Origin: Promethearchaeota archaeon
Lineage (GTDB): Archaea; Asgardarchaeota; Lokiarchaeia; Sigynarchaeales; SOKP01
Assembly (NCBI GenBank): GCA_016839655.1
Contig: JAEOTW010000265.1
Coordinates: 1-19,563 of the forward strand
DNA: 19,563 bases
Direction: 5' to 3'
The notes beneath the pieces are model-generated. The model was not told where the DNA came from and searched no databases. It worked only from the letters and a program-made list of their open reading frames with translations. The translations under genes were made by a program, and so were the position numbers. This document shows positions 1 through 7,048 of this stretch, one piece after another (the stretch's first letter is position 1; each line of letters starts with the position of its first letter).

Positions 1-608
1 ACTCTATCACCATTTCCTGGGATTACTAGCTGAGGCTCATTAGTTTTGAGACTTTTAATTACTCCCTCATGACAGGTACCTCCTCTCCCTGCTGATGTGA
101 AATTTAGCACGCCACCCTTAATATAAAGATAAGACTGGATTAATCTCATAGCTTGTGCAGGATTACAATAGATTTGAACAATATCAGGCTCTATTTTAGT
201 TCTTGTTAAAGGTGAAATAGCCACACCTAGAAATTCTTCTTCCAAATAATAAATCTTTTCTTGCCATTTTCTTGCGGTTTCAAGATCTTTAGCATAAAGT
301 CCAACACTAAATTGATTTGAAAAATTAGCCACTTCTTCTGTCATTGGATCCCAACCATAAATAAACCTTGCTAATTTGCATATGCAATCCTCTTCCGTTA
401 TGTACATAGTCCATCCATAGCTTCGGACCATTTTAAATGCTTGACATAAGAAAATTTGAACTTTTAAATCAGTTTTTGGCCTTTTATGATTAGGAGGAAT
501 ATCTGATTCATCTTTAATGAATTTAATCGCTATTGGAAATGTTAGAGGTCTTAGAAATTCTTCTATTTTTTTTCCATATTCTTGATATTTTACTAGTGAT
601 TCACTCAT
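1..608 (-). CDS. DUF169 (COG2043-like) family protein, 3' part cut off by the window edge
   Basis: The minus strand reads open from an ATG at 608 to the window edge, giving about 202 residues with no stop. The N-terminal text RPLTFPIAIKFI, followed by a Cys-containing LCQAFKMVRSYGW stretch and a C-x-C pair (CIC), then IYGWDP, is the layout I associate with DUF169 proteins. These are widespread in archaea and anaerobic bacteria and have no established function. The last readable residues (LVIPGNGDR) also fit the conserved C-terminal part of that family. There is no signal peptide or membrane segment. It is divergent from the NAD(P)HX-repair gene, with a 127-nt shared upstream region. A TATA-like AATATAATT lies just upstream on the minus strand, and a weak AGGA may act as ribosome-binding site. 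The family call is moderately sure; the function is unknown. Confidence 0.75.
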   Translation of the reverse strand, partial: MSESLVKYQEYGKKIEEFLRPLTFPIAIKFIKDESDIPPNHKRPKTDLKVQIFLCQAFKMVRSYGWTMYITEEDCICKLARFIYGWDPMTEEVANFSNQFSVGLYAKDLETARKWQEKIYYLEEEFLGVAISPLTRTKIEPDIVQIYCNPAQAMRLIQSYLYIKGGVLNFTSAGRGGTCHEGVIKSLKTNEPQLVIPGNGDR

Positions 609-704
609 TTTTCTAATTTCCTAATTATATTTGGGAATTTATTTCAATAATACTCGAATAATGAAATATTTTTCTAATTGAAACTTTGATTAAACCTAAA
701 AAAT

Positions 705-712
705 TTTTTATA
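705..712 (+). promoter_or_regulatory. TATA-like box for the NAD(P)HX-repair gene
   Basis: TTTTTATA is centred about 27 nt upstream of the ATG at 736. No Shine-Dalgarno-like sequence lies between them. This spacing predicts a transcript starting at or next to the ATG, that is, a leaderless mRNA. Confidence 0.45.
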
Positions 713-735
713 CCAAAATCTTAAATAAAATTGAT

Positions 736-2307
736 ATGAAATTATTTGATTCTGAAAAGATAGATTCCGAAGAAATGACAATCTTAGACAATAACTCGGA
801 ATGGCTTGGAATACCGAAAAGTCATTTAATGGAATGTGCGGGTTATTCTTTTGCAAAGAAAATTATCAATCGTGGGTATTTGGGGACAATCAATAAAGCA
901 CTTATTTTTTGTGGAACAGGGAACAATGGAGGTGATGGATTCGTTGTTGCTAGACACTTAAGCTCTTATGGTGTAAAAGTTTTGGTTATTTTAGTTGGTG
1001 ATCCAGTTAAAATACGTACTAAGGAGGCTAAATTAAACTGGGATATAATTCATAATAACCTCACTTATTCTATTGAAGTAGAAATTGTAAAAGATTCTAC
1101 AGATTTAATAAATATAGGTAATCGTATTAAAAGAGATAAGGGGTATTCTGTAGTTGTAGATGGTTTATTAGGTACCGGAATAGAAGGAAAAATCAGAGAA
1201 CCTATTGCTTCTGCTATCGATTTAATAAATGATATTAAAAAAGCTGATGATGAAAAGGTTACCGTAGTATCTATAGATGTGCCATCAGGATTAAATCCCA
1301 ATACTGGTGATGTTGTTGATAAGGCAGTTATCGCAGATTTGGTAATTACTTTTCATAAAAAGAAACTAGGTTTGTCTTGTAGTAATGCACATATAAAAGA
1401 AGTGTTGGATAGATCTATTGGTATACCTCCTGAAGCAAGCCTTTTTGTTGGAAGAGGTGATTTATTATCAACACTAAAAAAAAGGAAATTAGATGCTCAT
1501 AAGGGAGATTTTGGAAAGATTTTAATAATTGGCGGTTCTAAAAATTATTCTGGGGCTCCTGCTTATGCCTCTCTGACTGGAATTCAATTTGGAATTGATT
1601 TAGTTATAACTTATGTACCAGAAGTTATAGCTAATCCCCTCAGGAGTTATTCTCCGAATATGATCGTCAGATCAAATAAAGGTGATTGGTTGAATATCAA
1701 TGCATTAGAAAAATTAACACAACTAATAAAATGGGCCGATTCGATATTAATTGGACCCGGTTTAGGACTTAAAACAGAAACTGAAAATCTCTTAGTAAAA
1801 CTTTTAAAGATTTTAAAACAGTATAAAAAACCATTTGTTCTTGATGCTGATGCTTTAAAACTAGTAAAAGATCATCTAGAATTAATAAAAGGGTTACCTG
1901 CTATATTAACTCCTCATGAGGGTGAGTTGAAAATAATGTTAGGAGTAGATCTACCCCCGTATAAAAATATTGAGGATCGAAGTAAGGTGATAGTAGATTT
2001 GGCTAAAAAATTAGATTTAACTTTGCTAGTTAAAGGTCCTTTTGATTATATCTCAGATGGAAATCAAATTAAGGTAAATAAAACTGGTTGTGCTGAAATG
2101 AGTATCGGTGGAACTGGTGATGTGTTAGCAGGATTATGTAATTGCTTTATTTCAATTAAAAATGATCCCTTCAAGTCAGCATGCTCTGCAACATTTCTTA
2201 ATGGTATAATAGGTGAATATTGCAAGCTTAATATTGGAGAACGTTTTACCGCATTAGATATGACAAAAAATATTAATAATGCTTTGCGAAGTATTAATGA
2301 TTTTTAA
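736..2307 (+). CDS. nnrE-nnrD: Bifunctional NAD(P)HX epimerase / ADP-dependent NAD(P)HX dehydratase
   Basis: This 523-residue protein is the usual length for the fused nicotinamide-nucleotide repair enzyme. It restores hydrated NADH/NADPH: the N-terminal half epimerises the R and S hydrates, and the C-terminal ribokinase-like half dehydrates S-NAD(P)HX at the cost of ADP (bacteria and archaea) or ATP (eukaryotes). Visible epimerase signatures are GTGNNGGDG at residues 60-68, the DGLLGTG segment with Asp142, and SIDVPSGLNP. Dehydratase signatures are FGKILIIGGSKNYSGAP near 260, LDADALKL, TPHEGEL, and the nucleotide-binding GGTGD at 458-462. All key motifs are intact, so it should be active in the cytoplasm. 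It is a housekeeping enzyme with no clear tie to its neighbours. It is probably its own transcription unit, with a 181-nt gap to the next gene. Confidence 0.95.
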   Translation: MKLFDSEKIDSEEMTILDNNSEWLGIPKSHLMECAGYSFAKKIINRGYLGTINKALIFCGTGNNGGDGFVVARHLSSYGVKVLVILVGDPVKIRTKEAKLNWDIIHNNLTYSIEVEIVKDSTDLINIGNRIKRDKGYSVVVDGLLGTGIEGKIREPIASAIDLINDIKKADDEKVTVVSIDVPSGLNPNTGDVVDKAVIADLVITFHKKKLGLSCSNAHIKEVLDRSIGIPPEASLFVGRGDLLSTLKKRKLDAHKGDFGKILIIGGSKNYSGAPAYASLTGIQFGIDLVITYVPEVIANPLRSYSPNMIVRSNKGDWLNINALEKLTQLIKWADSILIGPGLGLKTETENLLVKLLKILKQYKKPFVLDADALKLVKDHLELIKGLPAILTPHEGELKIMLGVDLPPYKNIEDRSKVIVDLAKKLDLTLLVKGPFDYISDGNQIKVNKTGCAEMSIGGTGDVLAGLCNCFISIKNDPFKSACSATFLNGIIGEYCKLNIGERFTALDMTKNINNALRSINDF

Positions 2308-2444
2308 CAATTTGTATATCGAAATAATTCTTTTAATGGATGTCAGAACGTGAATAAGTTTCAAAATAAAAATTTATTAACTCTTAATTTATAATATTAT
2401 TAACTTAGTTATTGTGAAAACTTAAGTTGAGGTTAGCTAAGTAA

Positions 2445-2452
2445 TATTTATA
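2445..2452 (+). promoter_or_regulatory. TATA-like box of the gelsolin-like gene, with GGAG ribosome-binding site at 2475-2478
   Basis: TATTTATA predicts a transcript starting near 2474. GGAG at 2475-2478 lies 10 nt before the ATG at 2489. That pairing favours ATG 2489 over the in-frame TTG at 2480, which would overlap the ribosome-binding site. Confidence 0.45.
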
Positions 2453-2488
2453 CTAAATTTCAACACAAAATAATGGAGATTGATTAAA

Positions 2489-3319
2489 ATGCCACAAGTA
2501 TTTCTTATTAACCCTGATGGGACTACTACTGAAATAACAACTGAAGGAGCAATTAAGGATATTTTAAAAACAGATGAATGTTATGTTCTTGTTGCTGACG
2601 ATATAAGAAAGGTTTTTTTATGGAAGGGAGTAAAAAGTAGTGTAAGATCGAAATTCATTGGAGCTAAAAGATCTCAAGAAATCCGAGGTCAAGTAGGAAT
2701 GCATTATGCTGTTGTTCCTCTTGATGAAGGCGAGGAAGATACTGATTTCATTAAAATAATTGGAGGACATACTGAAGCAGGAGTAGCTCAGGAAATTAAA
2801 GCGCCTGAAGTTTCTCCTTCAACTGTACATCCTTTAAGAGAAAAGAATGTTTTTGGTAGTCCAAGGCCTGCTGAAGGTATGAATATAGCAGGCAGTAAAG
2901 ATCGTGCAACTCAGAATACTGGCCCTTTATATCGGGGTGATGGGGCCATGCCAGTATTCGTACAAGAACAAACTCAAGTGGATTTCCAGCAAGTAATGCA
3001 AAAATTAGAAGAAATTCAAATACCTCCCGGTTTTGAACGAGAATTAATCATTATTGGAAATCAAGCATATTCTATAGTTGAAAAAGTCCAACAGTTCCTT
3101 GGAGAGAAACAAGTTACTAAGGAAATCTCAAAAGTTGGATCAATTCCAGAGGGAATCTTTTTTGCTGAATCGTATAGTCCACGCATTCTTTCAGAAAATG
3201 GGAAAATCATCGCGATTGAATTTCTAAAACGTGTTAACGCAAAATCTAAGCCAGTTGAAACGAAAAGTAAACGAGAACTATTAAAAGAGCAAATTAAAGA
3301 ACAATTAGAAGGAAATTAA
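2489..3319 (+). CDS. Single gelsolin-domain protein with an uncharacterised C-terminal domain
   Basis: This 276-residue protein starts at ATG 2489, placed behind GGAG; a TTG at 2480 would add three residues. Residues 1 to about 93 read as one gelsolin/severin repeat: TDECYVLVADD, then VFLWKG, an SKFIGAKRSQEIRGQ helix, then PLDEGEEDTDFIKII. These match the family consensus of D-C-aliphatic, hydrophobic-W-x-G, A-rich helix and EG-x-E...F. Gelsolin repeats bind actin and Ca2+, and Asgard gelsolins have been shown to regulate actin filaments. A linker of about 45 residues, rich in Pro and Gly, leads to a second folded part (about residues 165-255, IPPGFERELIIIG to GKIIAIEFLKR), which I do not recognise. 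The tail is lysine/glutamate-rich and helical. There is no signal peptide or membrane span. Actin binding is inferred from the family. Confidence 0.82.
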   Translation: MPQVFLINPDGTTTEITTEGAIKDILKTDECYVLVADDIRKVFLWKGVKSSVRSKFIGAKRSQEIRGQVGMHYAVVPLDEGEEDTDFIKIIGGHTEAGVAQEIKAPEVSPSTVHPLREKNVFGSPRPAEGMNIAGSKDRATQNTGPLYRGDGAMPVFVQEQTQVDFQQVMQKLEEIQIPPGFERELIIIGNQAYSIVEKVQQFLGEKQVTKEISKVGSIPEGIFFAESYSPRILSENGKIIAIEFLKRVNAKSKPVETKSKRELLKEQIKEQLEGN

Positions 3320-3359
3320 AAAATTCCTCTAATCTTATTCTTATTATAAATTACCTTTT

Positions 3360-3375
3360 TGAGATTTAAATCTCA
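3360..3375. repeat. 16-bp perfect palindrome, possible operator
   Basis: TGAGATTTAAATCTCA is its own reverse complement. It lies 26 bp upstream of a TATA-like ATATAAAT (3401-3408) that could drive the roadblock gene. A dimeric regulator site is possible, but a 16-bp AT-rich palindrome can also occur by chance, and I found no second copy in the window. Confidence 0.4.
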
Positions 3376-3400
3376 TGAAGGATGATTTGAGAACGTAGAA

Positions 3401-3408
3401 ATATAAAT
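3401..3408 (+). promoter_or_regulatory. TATA-like box of the roadblock/LC7 gene
   Basis: ATATAAAT predicts a transcript start near 3430 and a leader of about 39 nt. GTGA at 3459-3462, complementary to the archaeal 16S 3' end, would be the ribosome-binding site, 6 nt before the ATT at 3469. Confidence 0.35.
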
Positions 3409-3468
3409 TTTTAAGGTAAAAGTTTTTAATTATTATTAATTGAAAAAAAAAATCAACCGTGATAAAAA

Positions 3469-3858
3469 ATTTCAGATTTAACACCCGATGAAGCACATGC
3501 ATTAAGTAATTTTTTAGGTAGTATAACAGAATATAGCGAACTCGAAGCCTTAGCTCTTATTACTCGAGAGGGATTAAGATTAGCTTTTAGTGCTATTCCT
3601 GGATATAATTTAGATCCAGACTTATTTTCCAGTTTAAGCGCCGTAGTAGTACAATCAGGCACCGACGCGGTTGCAACCTTAGGATTCACTAATATGCTTG
3701 AAATTATTTTACGTGGTGATAATGGGTTCATAATCCTGAGCGCAGCTGGACGGTTCTTTCTAATGGGTGCATCAAGACAAACTGCAGATTTGGGAAAAAT
3801 TGTTAAAGTTTTTAGATATTATGCGGGAGAAATTAATAAGCGCTATCCATTACAATGA
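3469..3858 (+). CDS. Roadblock/LC7 domain protein with non-canonical (ATT) start or 5' one-base frameshift
   Basis: The frame reads ISDLTPDEAHALSNFLG, continues through ALALITREGLRLAFSAIPGY and GDNGFIILSAAGRFFLMG, and ends AGEINKRYPLQ: about 129 residues, a single complete roadblock/LC7 domain. The conserved 'ITREGL' strand and 'G..GFIIL' strand pair are present. Roadblock proteins form dimers that scaffold small GTPases (MglB, Ragulator-like) and are abundant in Asgard archaea. There is no ATG, GTG or TTG before the domain, and an in-frame TAA lies at 3463. The best non-canonical start is ATT at 3469, 6 nt after GTGA. Alternatively, the GTG at 3459 would come into frame if one A of the A6 run (3464-3469) were removed. 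It sits alone between the gelsolin-like and VWA genes. The domain is sure; the start is not. Confidence 0.8.
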   Translation: MSDLTPDEAHALSNFLGSITEYSELEALALITREGLRLAFSAIPGYNLDPDLFSSLSAVVVQSGTDAVATLGFTNMLEIILRGDNGFIILSAAGRFFLMGASRQTADLGKIVKVFRYYAGEINKRYPLQ

Positions 3859-3903
3859 AGTAAAAAAAAGGATAATTAATTCTGGCTATTTAATAAACCA
3901 ATC

Positions 3904-3910
3904 TTTTTTT
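3904..3910 (+). terminator. T-tract, possible archaeal terminator after the roadblock gene
   Basis: Seven Ts, followed within 30 nt by further T-runs (3925-3929, 3939-3943), lie about 45 nt after the stop codon. Archaeal RNA polymerase often terminates at such U-tracts without a hairpin. The 270-nt gap 3859-4128 otherwise holds only AT-rich sequence and a TATA-like TTATATTA at 4091-4098, upstream of the VWA gene. Confidence 0.35.
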
Positions 3911-4128
3911 ACAAAAAGTTATTCTTTTTAGTTTTAACTTTTTACCTTCATTATTGTTAAATTTTAATACTAAGATAGTTACGTTTATTATAAAATAAAA
4001 TCTAGATAGTTATCTTATAGTGATAATTGGTTACTATTTATAAAAAAAAATATTAATTGTTGATAGAAATTTTAAGCTTTATCACTTATATTATATTAAA
4101 AAAAGTTAGAAAATATTGAATCATAATT

Positions 4129-6222
4129 ATGTCAGAAAAAGAAATTAAACTCTTTGTCGATGCGAATAATGAAATAACGGATAAAGTTATCATTTGCCAA
4201 TCTAACGCTGATAAGCTTAATGTAAAGAGCGGAGACACCATAGAAATTTTAAATCTTGATAATAATTTGAAAAAAAAAACTACTGTTGAAATTTCTGATA
4301 AAGTATTAGATTTTGCGGGTCAGTTTTCTAAAAATCTTCTTGATGACTTACAATTTTCGGGAGTTGAATTAACAGTTCGCCCCTCAAGTGCTGCAGCAAC
4401 CCTTACTCCAACATTAAAAATTCCCAAAGTCCCAGCAACGCAACCTACTCCAACACCTACACCCACACCCACACCTCAAGCTTCGTTATCTCCATTACCT
4501 CCCGCACCTGCACCTACACCTAGCCCCCAACCCGCTACTATACCTCAACCAACTCCTGCACCTGCACCCCAACCATCACTATCACCTTTACCAACGCGAC
4601 CACCACCACCTATGGAAATACCACAGCCGGGAATTCCACAATATGGAGCGGAACCAGCGGAACCTGTGGAACCATATCCAAATAAAATAGATGTTAACAT
4701 GCTTCAAAGTCAAAAAAATGGTATAATTCTCGCCCCTAGGATAGATGATAGTATTGAAGGAGGTAGAGTACAGTTAAATCCTGGTATTATCCAGCAACTA
4801 GGTCTAGTACAAGGAATGTTGATTGCTTGGGAGGATCCTTTAACGAGAGCTATGGGCTCGGCAAGGATAGATCAAGGCAATGTTGCTATGAACGAAATTA
4901 AGATGAGTATGAATACCTACGAAGAAACAAATATTCACGCCCAACAAGTTGTTGTATACTCAACTGAACCTCCAATCCAAAAAGCTTCTGAATTAATGCT
5001 AGAAGTCCAATCTCAACCAAATTTGATGGGTTTTGCATTAGTTAGTCCGAGAACACAATATTCTCTCTCACTTCAAGCTGAGGATATTTTAGCTTTTGAA
5101 GATGAGCTTACTGGAGCTATGGGTGCTGGAAAAGTAGATGTCTCAGAAAATTGCCCAGATAATGCGATTATTATTGATAGTGAGATTTTAGAAGCTTCAG
5201 GTATAGGTAGTTTTGAAGTAAAAGTGTCGAAGAATCAAAGAACGATTATCCCATTACAAAACATCTCTCTCGGTATTTCTCCTATTTCAGGTGAAAATAT
5301 GTGGGAAATAATAAGTACCGCTCGAGAAAATGTATCTTCTATGAAGGGATGGATTTCAAATTACATTATATTTAAAGGCATAAAGCTACGTTGGTCAGCT
5401 GTAAATATTGCTTGTTCAGTTTTAGATACGGTTCCTGACTTAACAGGCGATATTTTTGCTCGAGTATCCCCAAATACCACTCTATCTTTGAGTCCTGTGG
5501 GTTTAATCCCTTTTAATGCTATTTTAGTAATTGATATCAGCCGAAGCATGATGGCTAGGGATGTATTCGTAACGAACATTGCTCCTGCTATTGAAGGAAT
5601 TAAAGCGGCAATGGAATCTCGAGAAATCCAAGAATTTTTAAAACATTTTAAAGATGGAATTAATATCCCACGACGAATCTCCGCCGCTTTTGCTGCTGTT
5701 CTCTTTTTAAGTGAAAAAGTAGGGAGAGGTTTCGGGGAAAAAGTTTCAGTAATAAGGTTCGCTGATGAATCCCAAGTACTACCATTTGGAGGTGGCTTCT
5801 ATATGGATTCTGCAAGTGGTAAGAAAGGTGTACTTGAGGAAGCTGCCCGTATGATTGTCGATCGGATAGGAAATGCCTATGGACAAGCGACAAATATGGG
5901 GGGTGCGATGGTACAAGCCAATCAAGTGTTATCCGAGTTCGAAAAGATGAATCCCGATCAACCCACGATGGTGGTTATATTAACGGATGGTGTCCCGACA
6001 GATGGGGATGCTTTCTTCAATGAGATAAAGAAATTAGCAGATAATCCGAATGTTGTAGCATATATAGTAGGATTAGGTAATCCTGATGACGCATTGATGG
6101 CCCGTGCCGCTGCACTTTGTGGTGGTGAATATTTTAAACCTGAAGATGCTGGAGAATTATTGATCTGGTATTCCAAACGAGCCAGAGATTTAACTGTTAA
6201 GCTGAAAGCTCACAAAGATTAA
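4129..6222 (+). CDS. VWA-domain protein with three beta-barrel-like N-terminal domains and a proline-rich linker
   Basis: This is a 697-residue protein. Residues 1-87 (ADKLNVKSGDTIEIL) look like a small double-psi-barrel-type domain, as in Cdc48-N or molybdopterin-binding folds. Residues 98-184 are a linker extremely rich in Pro, Thr and Ala, with a PTPTPTPTPTP run and PPPP. Two further domains (about 191-278 and 288-373) share the motif ED-x-LT-x-AMG-x-x-(R/K)-(I/V)-D at 235-248 and 324-337. The C-terminal von Willebrand A domain (about 462-685) has a complete metal-ion-dependent adhesion site: D469-I-S-R-S473, Thr588 and Asp620 in ILTDG. It should therefore bind a divalent metal and a protein ligand. 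There is no signal peptide or membrane span, so it is probably cytoplasmic. A TATA-like box lies at 4091-4098. The partner is unknown; the proline-rich stretch could bind profilin or another poly-proline reader, which is inference. Confidence 0.8.
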   Translation: MSEKEIKLFVDANNEITDKVIICQSNADKLNVKSGDTIEILNLDNNLKKKTTVEISDKVLDFAGQFSKNLLDDLQFSGVELTVRPSSAAATLTPTLKIPKVPATQPTPTPTPTPTPQASLSPLPPAPAPTPSPQPATIPQPTPAPAPQPSLSPLPTRPPPPMEIPQPGIPQYGAEPAEPVEPYPNKIDVNMLQSQKNGIILAPRIDDSIEGGRVQLNPGIIQQLGLVQGMLIAWEDPLTRAMGSARIDQGNVAMNEIKMSMNTYEETNIHAQQVVVYSTEPPIQKASELMLEVQSQPNLMGFALVSPRTQYSLSLQAEDILAFEDELTGAMGAGKVDVSENCPDNAIIIDSEILEASGIGSFEVKVSKNQRTIIPLQNISLGISPISGENMWEIISTARENVSSMKGWISNYIIFKGIKLRWSAVNIACSVLDTVPDLTGDIFARVSPNTTLSLSPVGLIPFNAILVIDISRSMMARDVFVTNIAPAIEGIKAAMESREIQEFLKHFKDGINIPRRISAAFAAVLFLSEKVGRGFGEKVSVIRFADESQVLPFGGGFYMDSASGKKGVLEEAARMIVDRIGNAYGQATNMGGAMVQANQVLSEFEKMNPDQPTMVVILTDGVPTDGDAFFNEIKKLADNPNVVAYIVGLGNPDDALMARAAALCGGEYFKPEDAGELLIWYSKRARDLTVKLKAHKD

Positions 6223-6314
6223 GAATTTAACATTTCACTTTCTCCTTTTTATTTACGTTTTAGTTAAAATCGGCAAGAGTTAACAATCTTAAATTTTTTG
6301 ATTTAACTTAGAGG

Positions 6315-6322
6315 TTTTTTTT
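6315..6322 (+). terminator. T8 tract, possible terminator downstream of the VWA gene
   Basis: Eight Ts lie about 90 nt after the VWA stop. Just before them is a short hairpin (TTAAAT 6289-6294, loop, ATTTAA 6301-6306). The gap 6223-6462 also holds several other T-rich runs and a 12-bp tandem duplication, and no gene that I can support. Confidence 0.35.
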
Positions 6323-6374
6323 CCATTTTGATTTAGATTACGCCTTTTAGTTCATTAAGATTGCAATAAAGTTA

Positions 6375-6398
6375 TTAATAATAATTTTAATAATAATT
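6375..6398. repeat. Tandem 12-bp duplication (TTAATAATAATT x2)
   Basis: Two exact adjacent copies (6375-6386 and 6387-6398) lie in the spacer before the AbrB-ACT cluster. It is AT-rich and may be simple slippage; no function is assigned. Confidence 0.6.
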
Positions 6399-6431
6399 AT
6401 AAGAAAATTATATCCTTGAATTATAGGTAGA

Positions 6432-6439
6432 AATTTATA
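6432..6439 (+). promoter_or_regulatory. TATA-like box for the small four-cysteine ORF and downstream cluster
   Basis: AATTTATA is centred about 27 nt upstream of the ATG at 6463, with no ribosome-binding site between. The spacing fits a leaderless transcript that would then run through the AbrB-ACT, coiled-coil, ARP and CHAT genes. Confidence 0.4.
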
Positions 6440-6462
6440 GCAGTAAAACAATAGTAAAAAAT

Positions 6463-6600
6463 ATGAAACTTTGTATAAATTGTATAATGACTTCTTGTAT
6501 GATTTGTAGAAATAAGAAGGCTCAGGGTATCTACGCTGAGGAAATACACCCAAAGCTTAAAATAAACACTCTAATTATAGAGGGGGCTAAATTGGGATGA
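6463..6600 (+). CDS. Small 45-residue four-cysteine protein overlapping the AbrB-ACT start
   Basis: This short ORF begins MKLCINCIMTSCMIC: four cysteines at residues 4, 7, 12 and 15 in a C-x2-C-x4-C-x2-C pattern. A 30-residue tail follows, ending IIEGAKLG. The spacing suits a zinc knuckle or a small iron-sulfur site. Three things argue that it is translated. A TATA-like box sits at leaderless distance. The TGA stop overlaps the ATG of the next gene as ATGA, a classic translational-coupling arrangement. The next gene's GAGGGG ribosome-binding site lies inside this ORF. I recognise no family. It could be a metal- or redox-responsive leader or partner for the AbrB-ACT protein. It could also be a chance ORF, since 45 codons are not long enough to be decisive. 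Confidence 0.5.
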   Translation: MKLCINCIMTSCMICRNKKAQGIYAEEIHPKLKINTLIIEGAKLG

Positions 6601-6998
6601 AAGATGTCAAGATAATAACAATAGATAACCGGGGCAGGATAGTTCTACCTTTAGTGACTAGAAAGAATCTCGGGCTCACTACAAATTCTCAGTTAATGTT
6701 AGTTAGCGATTCAGAAACAAAAGAAATAAGAATTACTCCCATTGGATTAAAAAGTGATGGAAACCTAGTGAAGATAAGAGTATTAATGAAAGATACACCA
6801 GGTGCGTTGGCGAAGATACTTGATATTTTTGCAGAAGAGGAGATTAACTTGATGTATAGTGAAGCTGTGATTATAGAAAAAGACAAATCAGCAGTCTGGA
6901 CAGCAATCTCTGAGCGTCCAAGGGATACAGAAAGATTAAGAAGTATTTTAATGGAGAAGGGAGAAGTATTAGAAGTAAATTTTTCTCCTTTAGATTAG
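6597..6998 (+). CDS. AbrB/SpoVT-type DNA-binding domain fused to an ACT domain, probable ligand-responsive regulator
   Basis: This is a 133-residue protein. Residues 5-48 are a swapped-hairpin AbrB/MazE/SpoVT domain (IDNRGRIVLP at 9-18, RKNLGL, then a strand ending EIRITPI). Residues about 57-130 are an ACT domain (VKIRVLMKDTPGALAKIL, with the DxPG turn at 66-69, then INLMYSEAV). AbrB domains dimerise and bind DNA; ACT domains commonly bind amino acids or other small ligands. A ligand-controlled transcription regulator is therefore likely. The start is well supported: GAGGGGG at 6580-6586 ends 10 nt before the ATG. The ATG overlaps the stop of the small cysteine ORF. The next gene begins about 50 nt downstream, so it probably leads an operon it may itself control. 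Its ligand and sites are not visible. Confidence 0.85.
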   Translation: MKDVKIITIDNRGRIVLPLVTRKNLGLTTNSQLMLVSDSETKEIRITPIGLKSDGNLVKIRVLMKDTPGALAKILDIFAEEEINLMYSEAVIIEKDKSAVWTAISERPRDTERLRSILMEKGEVLEVNFSPLD

Positions 6999-7048
6999 AT
7001 CTTAATTGAACTTCTATTAAAAATTATTTCATAAATTAGGTGTATTTG

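Noticed and set aside
2401..2445. Weak inverted repeat (ACTTAG...CTAAGT) upstream of the gelsolin-like gene
   Set aside because: Arms of six AT-rich bases with a long loop; expected by chance in this composition.
3453..3731. 92-aa open frame on the minus strand
   Set aside because: It lies antisense to the roadblock/LC7 domain, which has clear family signatures on the plus strand.
4440..4640. Tandem-like CCTACACC repeats that might suggest a satellite or CRISPR-like array
   Set aside because: They are in frame and encode the Pro/Thr-rich linker of the VWA protein; there are no spacers.
6347..6553. 68-aa open frame on the minus strand in the spacer before AbrB-ACT
   Set aside because: Low-complexity Tyr/Ile/Phe-rich product over AT-rich DNA, opposite the better supported four-cysteine ORF.
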